Program-made: the position numbers and the translations under genes
The notes under the pieces: model-generated
Database searches by the model: none
What the model saw: the letters and a program-made list of their open reading frames with translations, nothing else
Told to the model about the DNA's origin: nothing
Source of the DNA: Arcuatula senhousia
Lineage: Eukaryota; Mollusca; Bivalvia; Mytilida; Mytilidae
Assembly (NCBI GenBank): GCA_963971305.1
Contig: CAXARO010000899.1
Coordinates: forward strand, 1 to 64,000
Direction: 5' to 3'
DNA length: 64,000 nucleotides
In this document: positions 45,601 through 58,400 of the stretch, in pieces
Layout of the letters: each line of letters opens with the position of its first letter
How positions within the stretch are numbered: the first letter of the stretch is position 1

Positions 45601-46100
45601 ATGGATAGATGTTTGGCTATAAAGGGTACCCATAACTTATCCTCAACTCGTCGTAAACCCCTTGATGGATTTTCATGAAACTTTCACACATCTTTGTGAC
45701 ATAATGTAAATGTGCACCTCCTACATGTCCTATTTCAGAATTTGATCAAAATAACTTCTTTGTGGGATGGGGGAATTTATTTGTTAGCTGCTGCTCACAG
45801 TTTTTTCTAGTTTTCCATCTGGTGGTTAATTCTGCTGAATGGAGTTAGTTATTATTATAATTTTATTTATTTCTTTTGTTCCACTTCAATACTAAATGCA
45901 GATGTGTTTTTGTTTAGATGTACCCACCATGCGTTTTATTCTTGTTCTTAACTTGAGGGAACAATATTGATGAGGGAATTTTTAAAATACATGCAAAACA
46001 TCTAGCTGAAACAGGATTTAATATTTCAACAATAAATAAATACAAAACATTATTATAATATAAAAGTATAAATAAAATTTGCGTTAAAAATGAAATCATT
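42669..46100. other. Intergenic DNA between the Ig-domain gene and tetraspanin 1
   Basis: No exon found. 43436-43660 is a repeat related (inverted) to 48663-48893, with GATATGGGATATT-type words. 43025-43280 holds GGTTCTTTAACGTGCGAGG, a phrase seen in other invertebrate repeats. 45207-45790 is described separately. Confidence 0.4.
45207..45790 (+). repeat. ATACCC-family tandem repeat, about three units
   Basis: Starts ATTATACCCTCGTTTG, then three diverged blocks of about 180 bp sharing TTATCC(G/A)CAACTC, GGATTTTCATGAAACTTTC, ACA(C/T)AATCTTCGT and ATAATGAA(G/A)ATGTGC. Confidence 0.6.
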
Positions 46101-46400
46101 TTAGCAATCCGTAAAGTGGCTTGTGTAACAAAATGTACCTCTGAAAATTTACTTTATAAATGTACCAGATTAGTGTTATTGGAATAATCTTTTAAAAGAA
46201 CTGAAATACATTGAAATGTGGATATATTATATGTATTTAAAAAATATCAAATGGGTTTTATAAAGTTACATTCTTCGCTCTTTCATATATGAATCCACTT
46301 TTGGTTGCTGGGACAATATTAGTTCAAGTCCAATATATTTGGTCATCAAATAATTCATCACAAATCGAGGTAGCGTCTACTTTTGAAACAAAAATTGTTT

Positions 46401-49400
46401 TTATATTACGTGACCAACTTGGCCACTACGTGCCTCGGTATCCTTGGTGATTTCTACAAACATTATGACAACTGCTACTATGGCAACAACCTGAAAATAA
46501 AAAAAAAGGATCACAAATATCCGTATATCGTTATAAGCAATATAAGTGATATTAGATGCTTTTAAAAACTGTTATGAAAATTTTCCACAATTGACAATAA
46601 AATAATGTAAAATATGAAAGAAGTCAAGTCGGCAAACAGGAAGGTGAGTAGGTGAGCGACAAATTAGACCTGAAATCTAATCCCACGATATGGAACCTGG
46701 TACCTTCATTCCACAATCTACATCTCATTATCTTCTATGTTATAGTTTCTGAGAAAACTGTTACGGAAACAACTTAAAAGGGTGATTTGATTTTGTCTTT
46801 TAAAATAAATTTCTGGAACTGATTTGTGATGAAACCAGCTTAAGATCAGCAAACAATATCCAAAAGAACATATTTTGTGGAGGTGCCATTAAAACAATTT
46901 CCGGTCTTTTATGTCAAAATGTAACAAAGGAGAAGGTGCGGTAAGGGTCAATTTTGGCCTGCAATGTTCCGAATTTTCAACAACAGACAGAAATTTATTT
47001 TATAAGTGTTAATGTACAGGAGAATATTGAAGAATACAATATCTAGATTATTTTTGCCAAATTCTGCATACAAGTCTAGAGATTCTACCATTTAATATGT
47101 CGAATGTGAGAAAATCTTCGTTTTTAATATATTTCTGTTAAATTTTCGGTAGTTTTCGCTAAATACAGATGTGGGCGCATGTATGTTCAACAAAGATCTT
47201 TATATATTTGTTGTTACAAACTGTTTTACACAAAATATATAAAGATGAACAATGAACACGCATGCGCCTAATGTTAAAAACGTCAAAAACTTGCCAAAAT
47301 ATGAAGTATTTAGTACTTATTTACAAGTTCCCCTTCTTTTATCCGACTTTGCGTAGCTTTTGTGATTACAGATGTTTACTTTTATGCGAAAAAGAAATTG
47401 AACGAACAAAAATATATATTGAAGAATGTGAAATACATCTCGAACCGTACTTTTAGCATACCTCGAAATTCGAGGCACCATTATCGGACTAACTCCTTTA
47501 TAAGTTTGAATATATTTAGACACAGTTTTATTTATTTATTGTTTTTAAAGTTTTTTTATACATGTTTGTCTTGACTATTTTTCACATTTTCAGCCAATGC
47601 ATAGAATAAGGCTTTCTGAATAAATATTTTGAGTATATAGAATAAGAATGTTTATTACTAAACAAGAACCCATGAAGGGCATAAATTTACAAAACAGTAA
47701 TATGATTGGACATGTGACAAATGTGGTTAGTATAATTAAATGACAAGTTATTTCTGTGGAAGAAGCATCATGTAAACTTGTAAACCTTATTGGTGGCGGA
47801 CAGAAAAAGAAGCCCAAATACTATATGCCCCATTTTTTTTCCAGGCTTGGCATGAAAATATTTACCTCAACTAGAACTATGATGGAACATATAGAAACAA
47901 GTGCTTTACTATATGACAATAGAACATTCTCTATTGCTGTGTAACAACCCTGGAAATGTAAGGAAAAAATAACATAATCATGTTAGATGCAGTGGGAAGA
48001 CGGTTGTAGGAAGTCATGATGAAAAGTCGTAATGATTTTATGCAAAACTGTTGAGAAACACATACCACGACTTTTAAGTAATTATGTTTAACTGAGAGAA
48101 AAACTATGCATATAACCACCAAGCAAAAAGAAGCGGTTTTTATTGTGTAAAGCTAGGTTGCTAAAATAAAAAAAATTCTGTTGGCTGCGATTCAAATCCA
48201 TAGATTAATACAGAATGGTATGCTCTCGAGCTCACACAAGTTGTAAAAAAAAATTGAACTAAGTGGTTTGTCCAATAAAAACATCGCCGACTAAGACCTT
48301 TGCAGCAATTGCTATGTTTACCCTATACAAACATTAATCTATAACTTACCGTATCATAATATGACGTTGCCGATGAATGTGATGTCGTACATGTCGTTCC
48401 ATAGTATGATGACGCAGTGTCGGCCTTGGCCTCTCTACAGCAATATCCGGGTATTACGTCTGAACCACGTGTGCTTGCCCAAGTTGTTGCGGCAAAGTCG
48501 TCATTTTTAGATTGAGCATTAACACCACAACAATCAAACTAGAAACAATAAACATAACAAGTACAAAATGCCTTAACGTTAATCGCGATTTGATTATTAT
48601 TACGTGCAAATTTTGTGCTTTGTCTTGGATTATTGATAGCCTGGGAAGTTTGGGACCAAAAAAAACTAGTGAGGCTTGTTTAGGGTATATTGGGATATGG
48701 GATATTCACACAATTTTTTCATGGGATACGGGATATTTGAGGCAAAACTTACTGGGATATGGGATATTTAAGTCCATTTTATTTACAGGGATATGGGATA
48801 CTGGAAAAACACTTTTTGGGATATGGGATATTTGATGAAAAATTTACGGGGATATGGGATATTGGTACCCCCCTAAACAAGCCCCACTAGTTTAACGGGT
48901 AAACCCCACCACATTTTAAATGTGCCTGTCCTGAGCCAGGAATCTTTGACAAAGCTTTTGTTTGTACTTGTTTTTTTTAATGTTTTCTGTTTCTTTATGA
49001 AAGGGTCCATTTTTGACTATTTCAGGACTGGATTTGAATTATATGAATTATATCTAGACATAGGGCCGATTGCAGAACGGCAAGCAGCGACTCTGGCGGG
49101 GCCTATGGCCTTGTTGAAGGCTCATAATCATTAATTGATATAATAATGATAGTGGTTTTTTTTTCTAAATTACCAAATTACCAGTGGGTTGCACGTGAGC
49201 TGTGTCGCTCTTATCCCACAAATTTAAAGAAATAGTGGCATGTGCGTGTTTGTTTAATGTATGGTACCATTTTTGGTTGCTTTATTGCTTTAATTCTTTT
49301 TTCAAAGTGTTTATTTTTTGGGAAATGGGTTTGAAAGAGGGTTTTCTGCTAGTCTAGTAAACTAAATATGTTTTGACAAAAGACAGTGTTTGAATAGAAA

Positions 49401-52400
49401 CTATCCTTTTTCACGTTTTCTGCATTTATAAGAGGGGCTCTAGAAACATTTTTGTTTAAATCTATTTATGACAGAGTGGTCAGTAAAAGGCACTGAACAT
49501 ACCAGTAGAAATACAAAGTTCCATGCTATCGTCAAAATATCATCTGTGCTATCTCCTACATAGTCACTTAGTAAACTCAGCAGTGCATTCTTAAATGTGT
49601 CGTTCACCTGAAAGAAAACAAAATGTTTCAAACAATAAATGCTTTTTTATGAATTAGAGGGGATGCAAGGGGCTTAAAGAATAGACACAAATGCCTTAAA
49701 ATAACAGTTAAGGAATATATGTCTTATAAAAGAAAGATTGGCCCTGAAATAAATACCATTAGTAATATTCTAAGCAATACATTCGGTTGAAATACGAAAA
49801 CCCACTTCTGGAATATTAAATTCAACATTGCATTTTGCTATGTAGACGATAAAGAGATGTGGAGTAAGTGTACGCGACACAACCAACATTAAAGAAATGG
49901 CAATTTAAAAAATCACAATGGAAAACAGACAGCAGTCTTCAACATGACCAGAGGTCACTGCTCGCCGTCTTGCATTGGCCCAAGACTAAAAATACAATGC
50001 ATAAGATTCAAACAAATCGCTAGAATATCAAAGAAAGACCCACTTTTGGACATAAAACAAAAAAACAGATAGTAGACAAGAACAAACAACTTTTGTACTC
50101 TTTATTGCGTTTTCGCTTGCTTGAGTGTCACTTGAAGATCTTCAAAAAATACCCTTGCACAATAATATGGCAGATGTTTGTATGGGTTTAGCCGGGATTT
50201 TATTTTTATTTAACATGACAGTGTAAATAAAAATTTTGACCCTGGCAGTAATTTTCATACATACACAACAAATAAAAATGGAATCCTAGGCTCAAACGCC
50301 TGTGGCTAAATTGATGGTGAGAGGGTTAGCTAGTGTTGTACGCCCTAGTACCATTCATCTATAGGTTGTATCAGGGAGGTGAACTTAATATGAATAAAAT
50401 AAGATCTACTAATTGTTCCCATGCTCCTAACTCCAAAGTCGTGATAGTAAACTTAACTAACGTTTCTTGAATGAGGGAGGATGGGGTATACAGAATAAAG
50501 AATTATGACCCTAAAAATAGAATATATAATAATGGCTCTTATAAATATGTAAATAATACCCTAAAATAAAAAATACAACAAAAGTTCCAGACAATAAATT
50601 TTGTTACGCCTGACACACGTTTCGTCTATTTAAGAATTATCAGAGGCGCTCTACCTACAGATTAAAAATGCCAAAAACTATGTAAATATGAAGCGCACGG
50701 AAAAATAATACCAAAACAAAAAACAAAACAAAAAAAACCGAAAATACCGATTTAGAAACCAAGTAATGACTAAATCCAAGCTACATGTATGTATGGGGTG
50801 GGGTAAAATGTGACAAAACAACGAAAATAAAAGACGAGAGGGTAATAAAATTTAAAAAGATGCAATTGAGCAGCACACCAGTCCATACCCTCTCGAATAC
50901 CCAATTAAGTATCACTTGTATGTCTAGCTAAAATATTTTGTTTATTTAGTTACCTCTTGAATAATGTCATAACAGGCTTTGGCAACAAATATTTCCAGAA
51001 TAATCATAATTATCACAATAATGCCATACTGAAATAAAAAAAAAAAAAACAGTCAACAGACAGAACCCATTCCTATTCATCAGCTAAAGAAAACTAAAAA
51101 AATTCGAAAATTATTAGTGACAAACGTTTCTAATGTTCATTTGCAAATTGCTGTGTTCTATGTAAGTGTAAGGCTTGTTCAGCGCAAAAGACAACCATGA
51201 TTAAAAATCACGATTCTTGTCTTAATTTTAACAAACTTTTCTTAATCAATGTGATACTTTTTAATAAAACAAAAAAGTAGATTTCCTAAAAGGACAACCA
51301 CCTGACTTACTTCACTAGCTCATTAGTCTAATTGTAATTTAGAATTTGTGTATAGTAGATTTAAAAAAAAAAGACTTTTCCGGTCACCATATTTCTTCAG
51401 TAGCCATTTTGTGTGTGTTTGGTATTCAGTGATACAGTGTGGAAACTGTAAGAAATGGTACCATTACGTATGTACCAAACTTCCTCCATATCAACTATTT
51501 ATGTTTGAAGGATCAAAGAGAAAGTACACTTGTATCAACTGTGCATGTGTTACAGAAGAGTTCTTGAAAAACAACAGTTTTTTTCCCTCTTCGATAAGCA
51601 TTACAGATAAATGTTCAATTGGAATGCAGACATCGGTTATTTGCAATGAAATAGAAGTTCAAACTTCAGACATACCGAAAGCTAATATTGACGAATCACG
51701 AGAGCTCGCTTTTACTTCTATAATGAACAAAACTGTTTCTGAACTTGAATCCAGATTTGTTGAAGCGCTTGATAAACTAACATCGGTCCAAACAGAAAAT
51801 TGTAAAAATGTATCAGAGATCAACAGTTTGAAACAAGAAAATGAAAATCTCCGTAAAAAGTTAAATGCAGCTACATCAAACATACAAGTTTCTCCACAGA
51901 AAGCTCCGTGTAACTGTAATAATATAAAGAGAGAACTTGAAAACATTACCATTGACAAGGATAATTGGAGGAGGAGACACGCAGACCTGTCGTTACAGAA
52001 GGAAGTAGAGATTGCACAGTGCGACGCAAACTTAAAAATTATAAAGCAACAACTTGAATGTGCACAAGGACAAATTCGTATTATGTCATCTGAATTAGAA
52101 AATACAGAAGCTCGTATTCCCACCAAGAATGTTGAAATTTTAGAAATGGACAAAACGATACAAGAACAGCGAAAACATCTTAATAATTTGAAAGATGAAG
52201 TTTTGTCATGGAAGATTCATGCGTCACGCTCAGACGATTCGTTATTAATGGAGAATTTCAAAAGTAGCGAGGCAGAAGAAGAAAATAAGAAGAAAGACAA
52301 AGACGCGCATAACACTGAGAATAAGCCAGAATCGCCTAACAGTAGAAGAAATGTTCCACACGATATTTCAAATCTAGGCCTAAGTACAGTATACTACTAC

Positions 52401-55400
52401 CCAGATCACACACCAGAAAATCCTCATACGAAGACGGTGCACGTCGGTAGTCAACCTAAAGGCAATGGGAAACATGATAAGAAGGCAAATATAACAAGGA
52501 AACCAGCAGTTAGTAGTAGTAGACAGAAGAAGGTGCTTATGATTGGAACATCAAACACAAGGTACGTCAGTGCTAAATTTATTTCAAACAATTCATCAGA
52601 CCTGTATGTACGCAAAGTCACCAAATACACAATGGAACAGACGAAGGATTTTCTTAAATCAGAAAACATTCAAGATTATGATGTAGTTCTACTTCATTTG
52701 TTTGGCAATGACCTTAAGGTGAAATCTACAGAGCAATGTGTTGAAGATATGGTGGAACTCGTAGATCTGGTGAAGGAAAAACAAAGAAACGCGAAGGTGA
52801 TAATTTCGCTTGCATTGCCTAGACTGGATACAACTTTAAATAGGAAGGCGGAGAGATTAAATGTAATTGTTAAAGAGAAGTATGAGGGTGACAGTTCAGT
52901 TAAACTGTGTGATAACAGCAACCTGTCGTACAGAGGAGAGCCAGCACGTGGCATACATACACAGGATGGTATACATCTTACAAGAACTGGTACACAGACG
53001 CTTACATCAAACTTCAAGGAGGTGATCAGAACAACGATGAACCTTACTGGCCCTCGTAGACGATACCAAGGAAGAGGTAATCGAAAGCCCTGGTGGAACG
53101 ATTCTTCTGGTTATCAACAATCCTATGCCCATCGTTTTTATTAGAATCCATGAACTCTAACAAATCCCTTAACATTGGTTATTGGAATGTTCACAAATTA
53201 ATATCAAAGCAATGTAACAAATTATTCGACAATGATTTTCTAAAAGCTATCAACAAATGTGATATTTTTGCTTTAGCAGAAACTAAATGTGATCTCTCAA
53301 ATATTAATATTGAAAATTATGTTACAAACTCAATTAATAGAGGTAAGGGTCTCTCACAAAAGCAAGAGTATGGTGGTTTGGCTATTAGTATTAAAAAGAG
53401 TATTCGAAATGGTGTGAAATATTTGAAAAATTCATGTTCAGAATATCAATGGCTTAAGTTAGACAAAAATTATTTCGGTCTGGATAAGAATTTGTACATC
53501 TGTTTTGCGTATATTCCACCTTTAAATTCTTCCTTTTACAAAAATCACAAAATGGATATTTTACACTTGCTGAATGAAGATATAATGAAGTACAGTGATA
53601 ATGGCCATATTCTTATTTTTGGCGATTTTAACGCAAGAACAGGGGCAATTTTAGATTACAACATTCATGATGACGATAATGATAATAACTATTTGCCCTT
53701 ACATGGAGATTACATGGCAGATAATATAAAAAGTGTAAGGAAAAGTCAAGATAGCAAAATATGCACTAGAGGTAGAGAACTTATAGATTTTTGTATATCC
53801 AGCAGGTTGCGAATATTGAATGGTAGGACCTTAGGGGATTACAATGGTAGTCTTACTTCTAACCAATATAACGGGAACAGTGTAATTGATTATTGCTTAG
53901 CATCTGAAGAAATGTTGGACAGAGTTTTATATTTCAACGTTGAAAGTCCAATTTTACGATTGTCTGATCATTCAAAAATTTCCACCAGAATACTTTGCAA
54001 TTTTGTGAGAGACAAACAAAGTATTGAACATTTGCAAGATTTCCCCAAAAGATTTAAATGGGACAGGTTGTCATCAGAACTTTTTTTGAATAACCTTAAA
54101 AAAGAAGAGTTTCAAAAAGATCTTAGCAAAGTAGCTAAAATGAATATTAGCAATGAAACCGATATGACCAATGCAGTTAATTTGCTAGAAAAAGTTATAA
54201 TTACGGGAGCTAGCAAGTCGTTTAAAAGAAAATTAGTAAACAAAAAGGTAGGGAAAAAATCTAAGCCCTGGCATGATTGTGATCTTCATAAAATGAAAAT
54301 AGAGTTGGACAACAAAAGTGTTCTACTTTCAAAATACCCAAACAACCCAATAATAAGAGGTAACTTTTTCAGATTCAGAAAATTATATAGTAAGACCTGC
54401 AAGATAAAATGTAGAAAATTTAAAATTGATATGATCAATAAACTTGAAGATTTGCATGAAAATGACCCATCAAAATATTGGGACCTATTAAATAATCTAA
54501 AAAATGGTAGCAATACTAAGCAGAATACTGAAGAAAGTATTTCGCCATCAGAATGGTTAAATCATTTCAAGTCTTTGAATAAGGTTAAACCAAAGTTTGA
54601 TAAGAGAGTACAAGAAATATGTAATATGTTGTCTGATACAGAAAAAGATAAAACATTTTCTGAGTTAGACTTTAAAATCAAAAGTGAAGAAATAATGAAA
54701 GTAGTCAAAAGTCTTAAAAATGGAAAATCAACTGGTATGGATTGCATATCAAATGAAATGATAAAGAGTTGCGTTCACGTAATAATGCCAAGTTTAATAA
54801 AAATATTTGACAGCATTTTGAATATAGGCATATATCCAAAACAGTGGAAAAGTGGTTATATTTGTCCAATTTATAAATCTGGTATAAATACTGACCCAGC
54901 TAATTATAGAGGATGATAACAATAATGAGTTCCATTGGCAAATTATTTAACGCTATTTTAAACATGCGATTAGATAGATACTTAGAGAAACATAATATTA
55001 TACATGAAACTCAAATAGGATTTCAAAAGAATTCTAGAACATCAGATCATATGTTTATTTTGAGAACTCTTATCGAAAAATATACATTAAACAAAAGTCG
55101 GTTGTACTCTTGTTTCATTGATTTTAAAAAAGCATTTGATTCGGTTATACATTCAGCTATTCTACTTAAGTTAAGGCAAGTTGGAATTGCTGGCCCTTTT
55201 TACAATGTAATAAAAAGCATTTACAAAGAAAATAAATTATGCATTAAAATAAATAATAAGCTCACTGAATTATTTACATCTGAAGTTGGAGTGAGACAAG
55301 GTGACAACCTGAGCCCTAACCTGTTTAAAATTTTTATCAATGATATTCCTGATATATTTAGCATGAACTGTGACCCTGTAGCTCTAGGAAATAGAAAATT

Positions 55401-58400
55401 AAATTGTTTGCTATATGCAGATGATGTAATTTTGTTATCTACAAGTAAAACAGGTTTACAAAACTGTCTAAAGAAGTTAGAACAATATTGTGATGAATGG
55501 TGTCTAGAAATAAATTTAAACAAGACAAATGTTCTAATTTTTAATAAGAATGGGAAACTTTTCAAAGACCCCTTTGAAATGTATGGTAAAACTTTAGAAA
55601 ATGTCCAAAGTTATAAATATTTAGGCATTATATTTTCAGCGTCTGGTTGCTTTACAGCTGCAAGACAAGATTTATATCAAAGAGCCCTCAAAGCTGTTTT
55701 TAAATTAAAAAGTGTTTTTGGAGATATAACTCCTTCAATAGACACCAGTATTCATATTTTTGACCATACAATTAAACCTATTCTTTTATACAGTTCTGAA
55801 ATATGGGGCACCTTAACCTTTTCTAAAAATGAATCAATAGAACATAAATATGAAAAGTTGGAGTGTAATAATCTATGTATGAAATTTTTCAAGTATATCT
55901 TGGGTGTCAATAACAAAGCTACAAACATTGCAGTAATTGGTGAATTAGGAAGAATACCTTTTCATGTAGACATCATTATTTCTATGTTTAAATATATTCA
56001 AAGATTGTTATTGCTTGATGAAAATCATTTGTTATCTCAGGCCTTACAGGATAGCAGAAACCTTGAAAAAAAGGGAACAAAGTCGTGGCTTTCATGCGTT
56101 AACTCAATTGCTTATGATATTGGAGTAGGATTTAGCGACACACAAAAGTAAAAACTATACTTATTAATAGATATAAATCCTTTTGGAGAAAACAAATAGA
56201 AAATAATGGGGAGATAAAACAAGGAAAACTGAGAACATATTGTAAATTTAAAAATATTTTCCAAAAAGAACCATATCTCCAATTTGTTACTAACTCCCAG
56301 GCCAGGAAATCTCTTACCAAGTTTAGAATAAGCGCGCATGATCTGGCAATTGAACGTGGTCGATACAGAAATATTGATAAGGATAAACGATTATGTAAGC
56401 TATGCCCTAAAGATGCTATAGAAGATGAATACCATTTTCTAATTAATTGCAAAGCTTATGATAAAGAAAGAACAACCCTTTTCGAACATGTTGATAATTA
56501 TTGTTCCAACTTCAAATATCTTAACAATGACCTTAAATTCATATGGCTGCTATCCTGTGAAGACAAATTAATTTGTAATAAATTATCCTCATTTATTCAT
56601 AATAGCTTTGATATGAGAAAAACTAAATTAGATAATAATTAATGTGTTTATTTTCATTGATCACTTTTTGTTTTGTTTTGTTTGTTAAATATGTCTATAT
56701 CTTTTGTTTAAGCTATGTTTGATGTTTTCAATTGTATTCATGTTTGTATATATATATATATATATGCCCAGTGATGGGCCCATAATTGGTTTAATAAACT
56801 ATTCTATTCTATTCTATTCTATTTATAATATACCCCCGCATGAAAAGTTGGTGTATTTTGTGATACGTAACAGATGTCCGCCTGGGTGTCCGCCCTCTCC
56901 TCCGGTACACTTATAGAGAAGCCAATGAGATCAGATGAATTTCTTCAAGCGGAGACAGGAATATTAACAGCTGCATCACAATTGCTTTTAGTGTTATCTT
57001 GCAAGAATTAATGAATTTCGAAACATTTGTAAAGAAGTGTAAAGAACTGAATTACAGGACTTGATGTTAAGGTCGGTAAAACTTACTATAACGAGTAGTA
57101 CTCTATTTTTACAGCACGCCCCAAAAGCACCAATAGTAGACACAACCACGGTAAATACACCAACAATGATGACGATTGCAGCAACTGCTTCGAGCAGACG
57201 ACCAAGCGAAAACGAGGTTCCAATGTCGATTTTGTTGAATAGAGGTAAGATTTTATCATCCACTGTATTACTCTTTTCACGTATCAACCCACCTATACTG
57301 ATTAAGCTTAGCCCAAGGAGCTGAAAACAAATAGCAGTCGATGTTTGTTTTGGAAATGGAAATTGTTTTCTTGCAAATAATTGATAACTCTAAAATATAT
57401 ATTAAAATGTAAAAACATAAATGGTTTTAGCCTTGCTTAATAGCTTAAGTGATCTTAAGCCTACTTTGTCTTGTTTGTATCATATAAAGTAAAATGTGTT
57501 ATTGTTAGTGTATTAAATGCTGTCTTGTTCCATTGCTCCTTATTGTCGAGGTTGGGGATGTTGCTACTAGCAGGAACTGCTTGCCCTTCTGGAGCAAAAT
57601 TAGCTAAGTTTACCCTCTTGTTCTGTATGGAACGCCAAATTAACATATATTCAATTAATTGTACCTATCTTCAAATAATTGAAGATATCTTCAATTGAAT
57701 TATACCTATCTTCAATTGAATTATACCTATCTTCAATTGAATTATAGATATCTTCAATTCAATTATACCTATCTTCAATTCAATTGTACCTAGGTACAAT
57801 TCAGCACAATTAAAGATATCTTCAATTCAATTGTACCTATCTCCAATTCAATTGTACCTATCTTCAATTCAATTAAACCTATCTTCAATTGAATTGAACC
57901 TATCTTCAATCGAATTGAACCTATCTTCAATTGAATTAAACCTATCTTCAATTCAATTGTGCCTAGTTACAACTGAATTGAAGATATCTATAATTGAATT
58001 GAAGATAGGTATAATTCAATTGAAGATAGGTGTAATTGAATTGAAGATATCTTCAAATGAATTGAAGATATCTTCAAATGAATTGGAGATATCTCCAAAT
58101 GAATTATGGAGATGTTGGAATTAGACCTATCTTCAAGTGAATTAAAGATATCTTCAATTCAATTGAAGATAGGTACAATTGAATTATACCTAGGTGCAAT
58201 TTAATTGCACCTAGGTATAATTCATTTGAAGATAGGTTCAATTGATATGAAGATATCTTTAATTATTTGAAGATAGGTACAATTGAATTGAAGATATCTT
58301 CAATTTATTTGAAGATATCTTCAAATGATTGAAGATATCTTCAATTATTTGAAGATAGGTACAATTAATTGAATATATGTTAATTTGGCGTTCCATAGTT

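Larger units (their letters stand above)
51340..56821 (+). mobile_element. LINE with PHD/SGNH ORF1 and APE/RT ORF2 (near full length)
   Basis: Encodes ORF1 (51348-53144) and ORF2 in three pieces (53150-54916, 54913-56151, about 56150-56642), then a 3' region with GATGGGCCCATAATTGG, AATAAA and a (TATTC)n tail to about 56821. It is inserted antisense in intron 2 of tetraspanin 1. The 5' end is probably slightly truncated, because the ORF1 PHD finger lacks its first Cys pair and no ATG precedes it. Two frameshifts break ORF2. I could not define a target duplication. Confidence 0.9.

Noticed and set aside
57831..58124. 97-codon frame of seven-residue repeats (LSSIELN type), and a similar minus-strand frame at 58259-58549
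   Set aside because: It is a direct consequence of the 21-bp period (seven codons) in the foldback element; both strands are open for the same reason and there are no gene signals.
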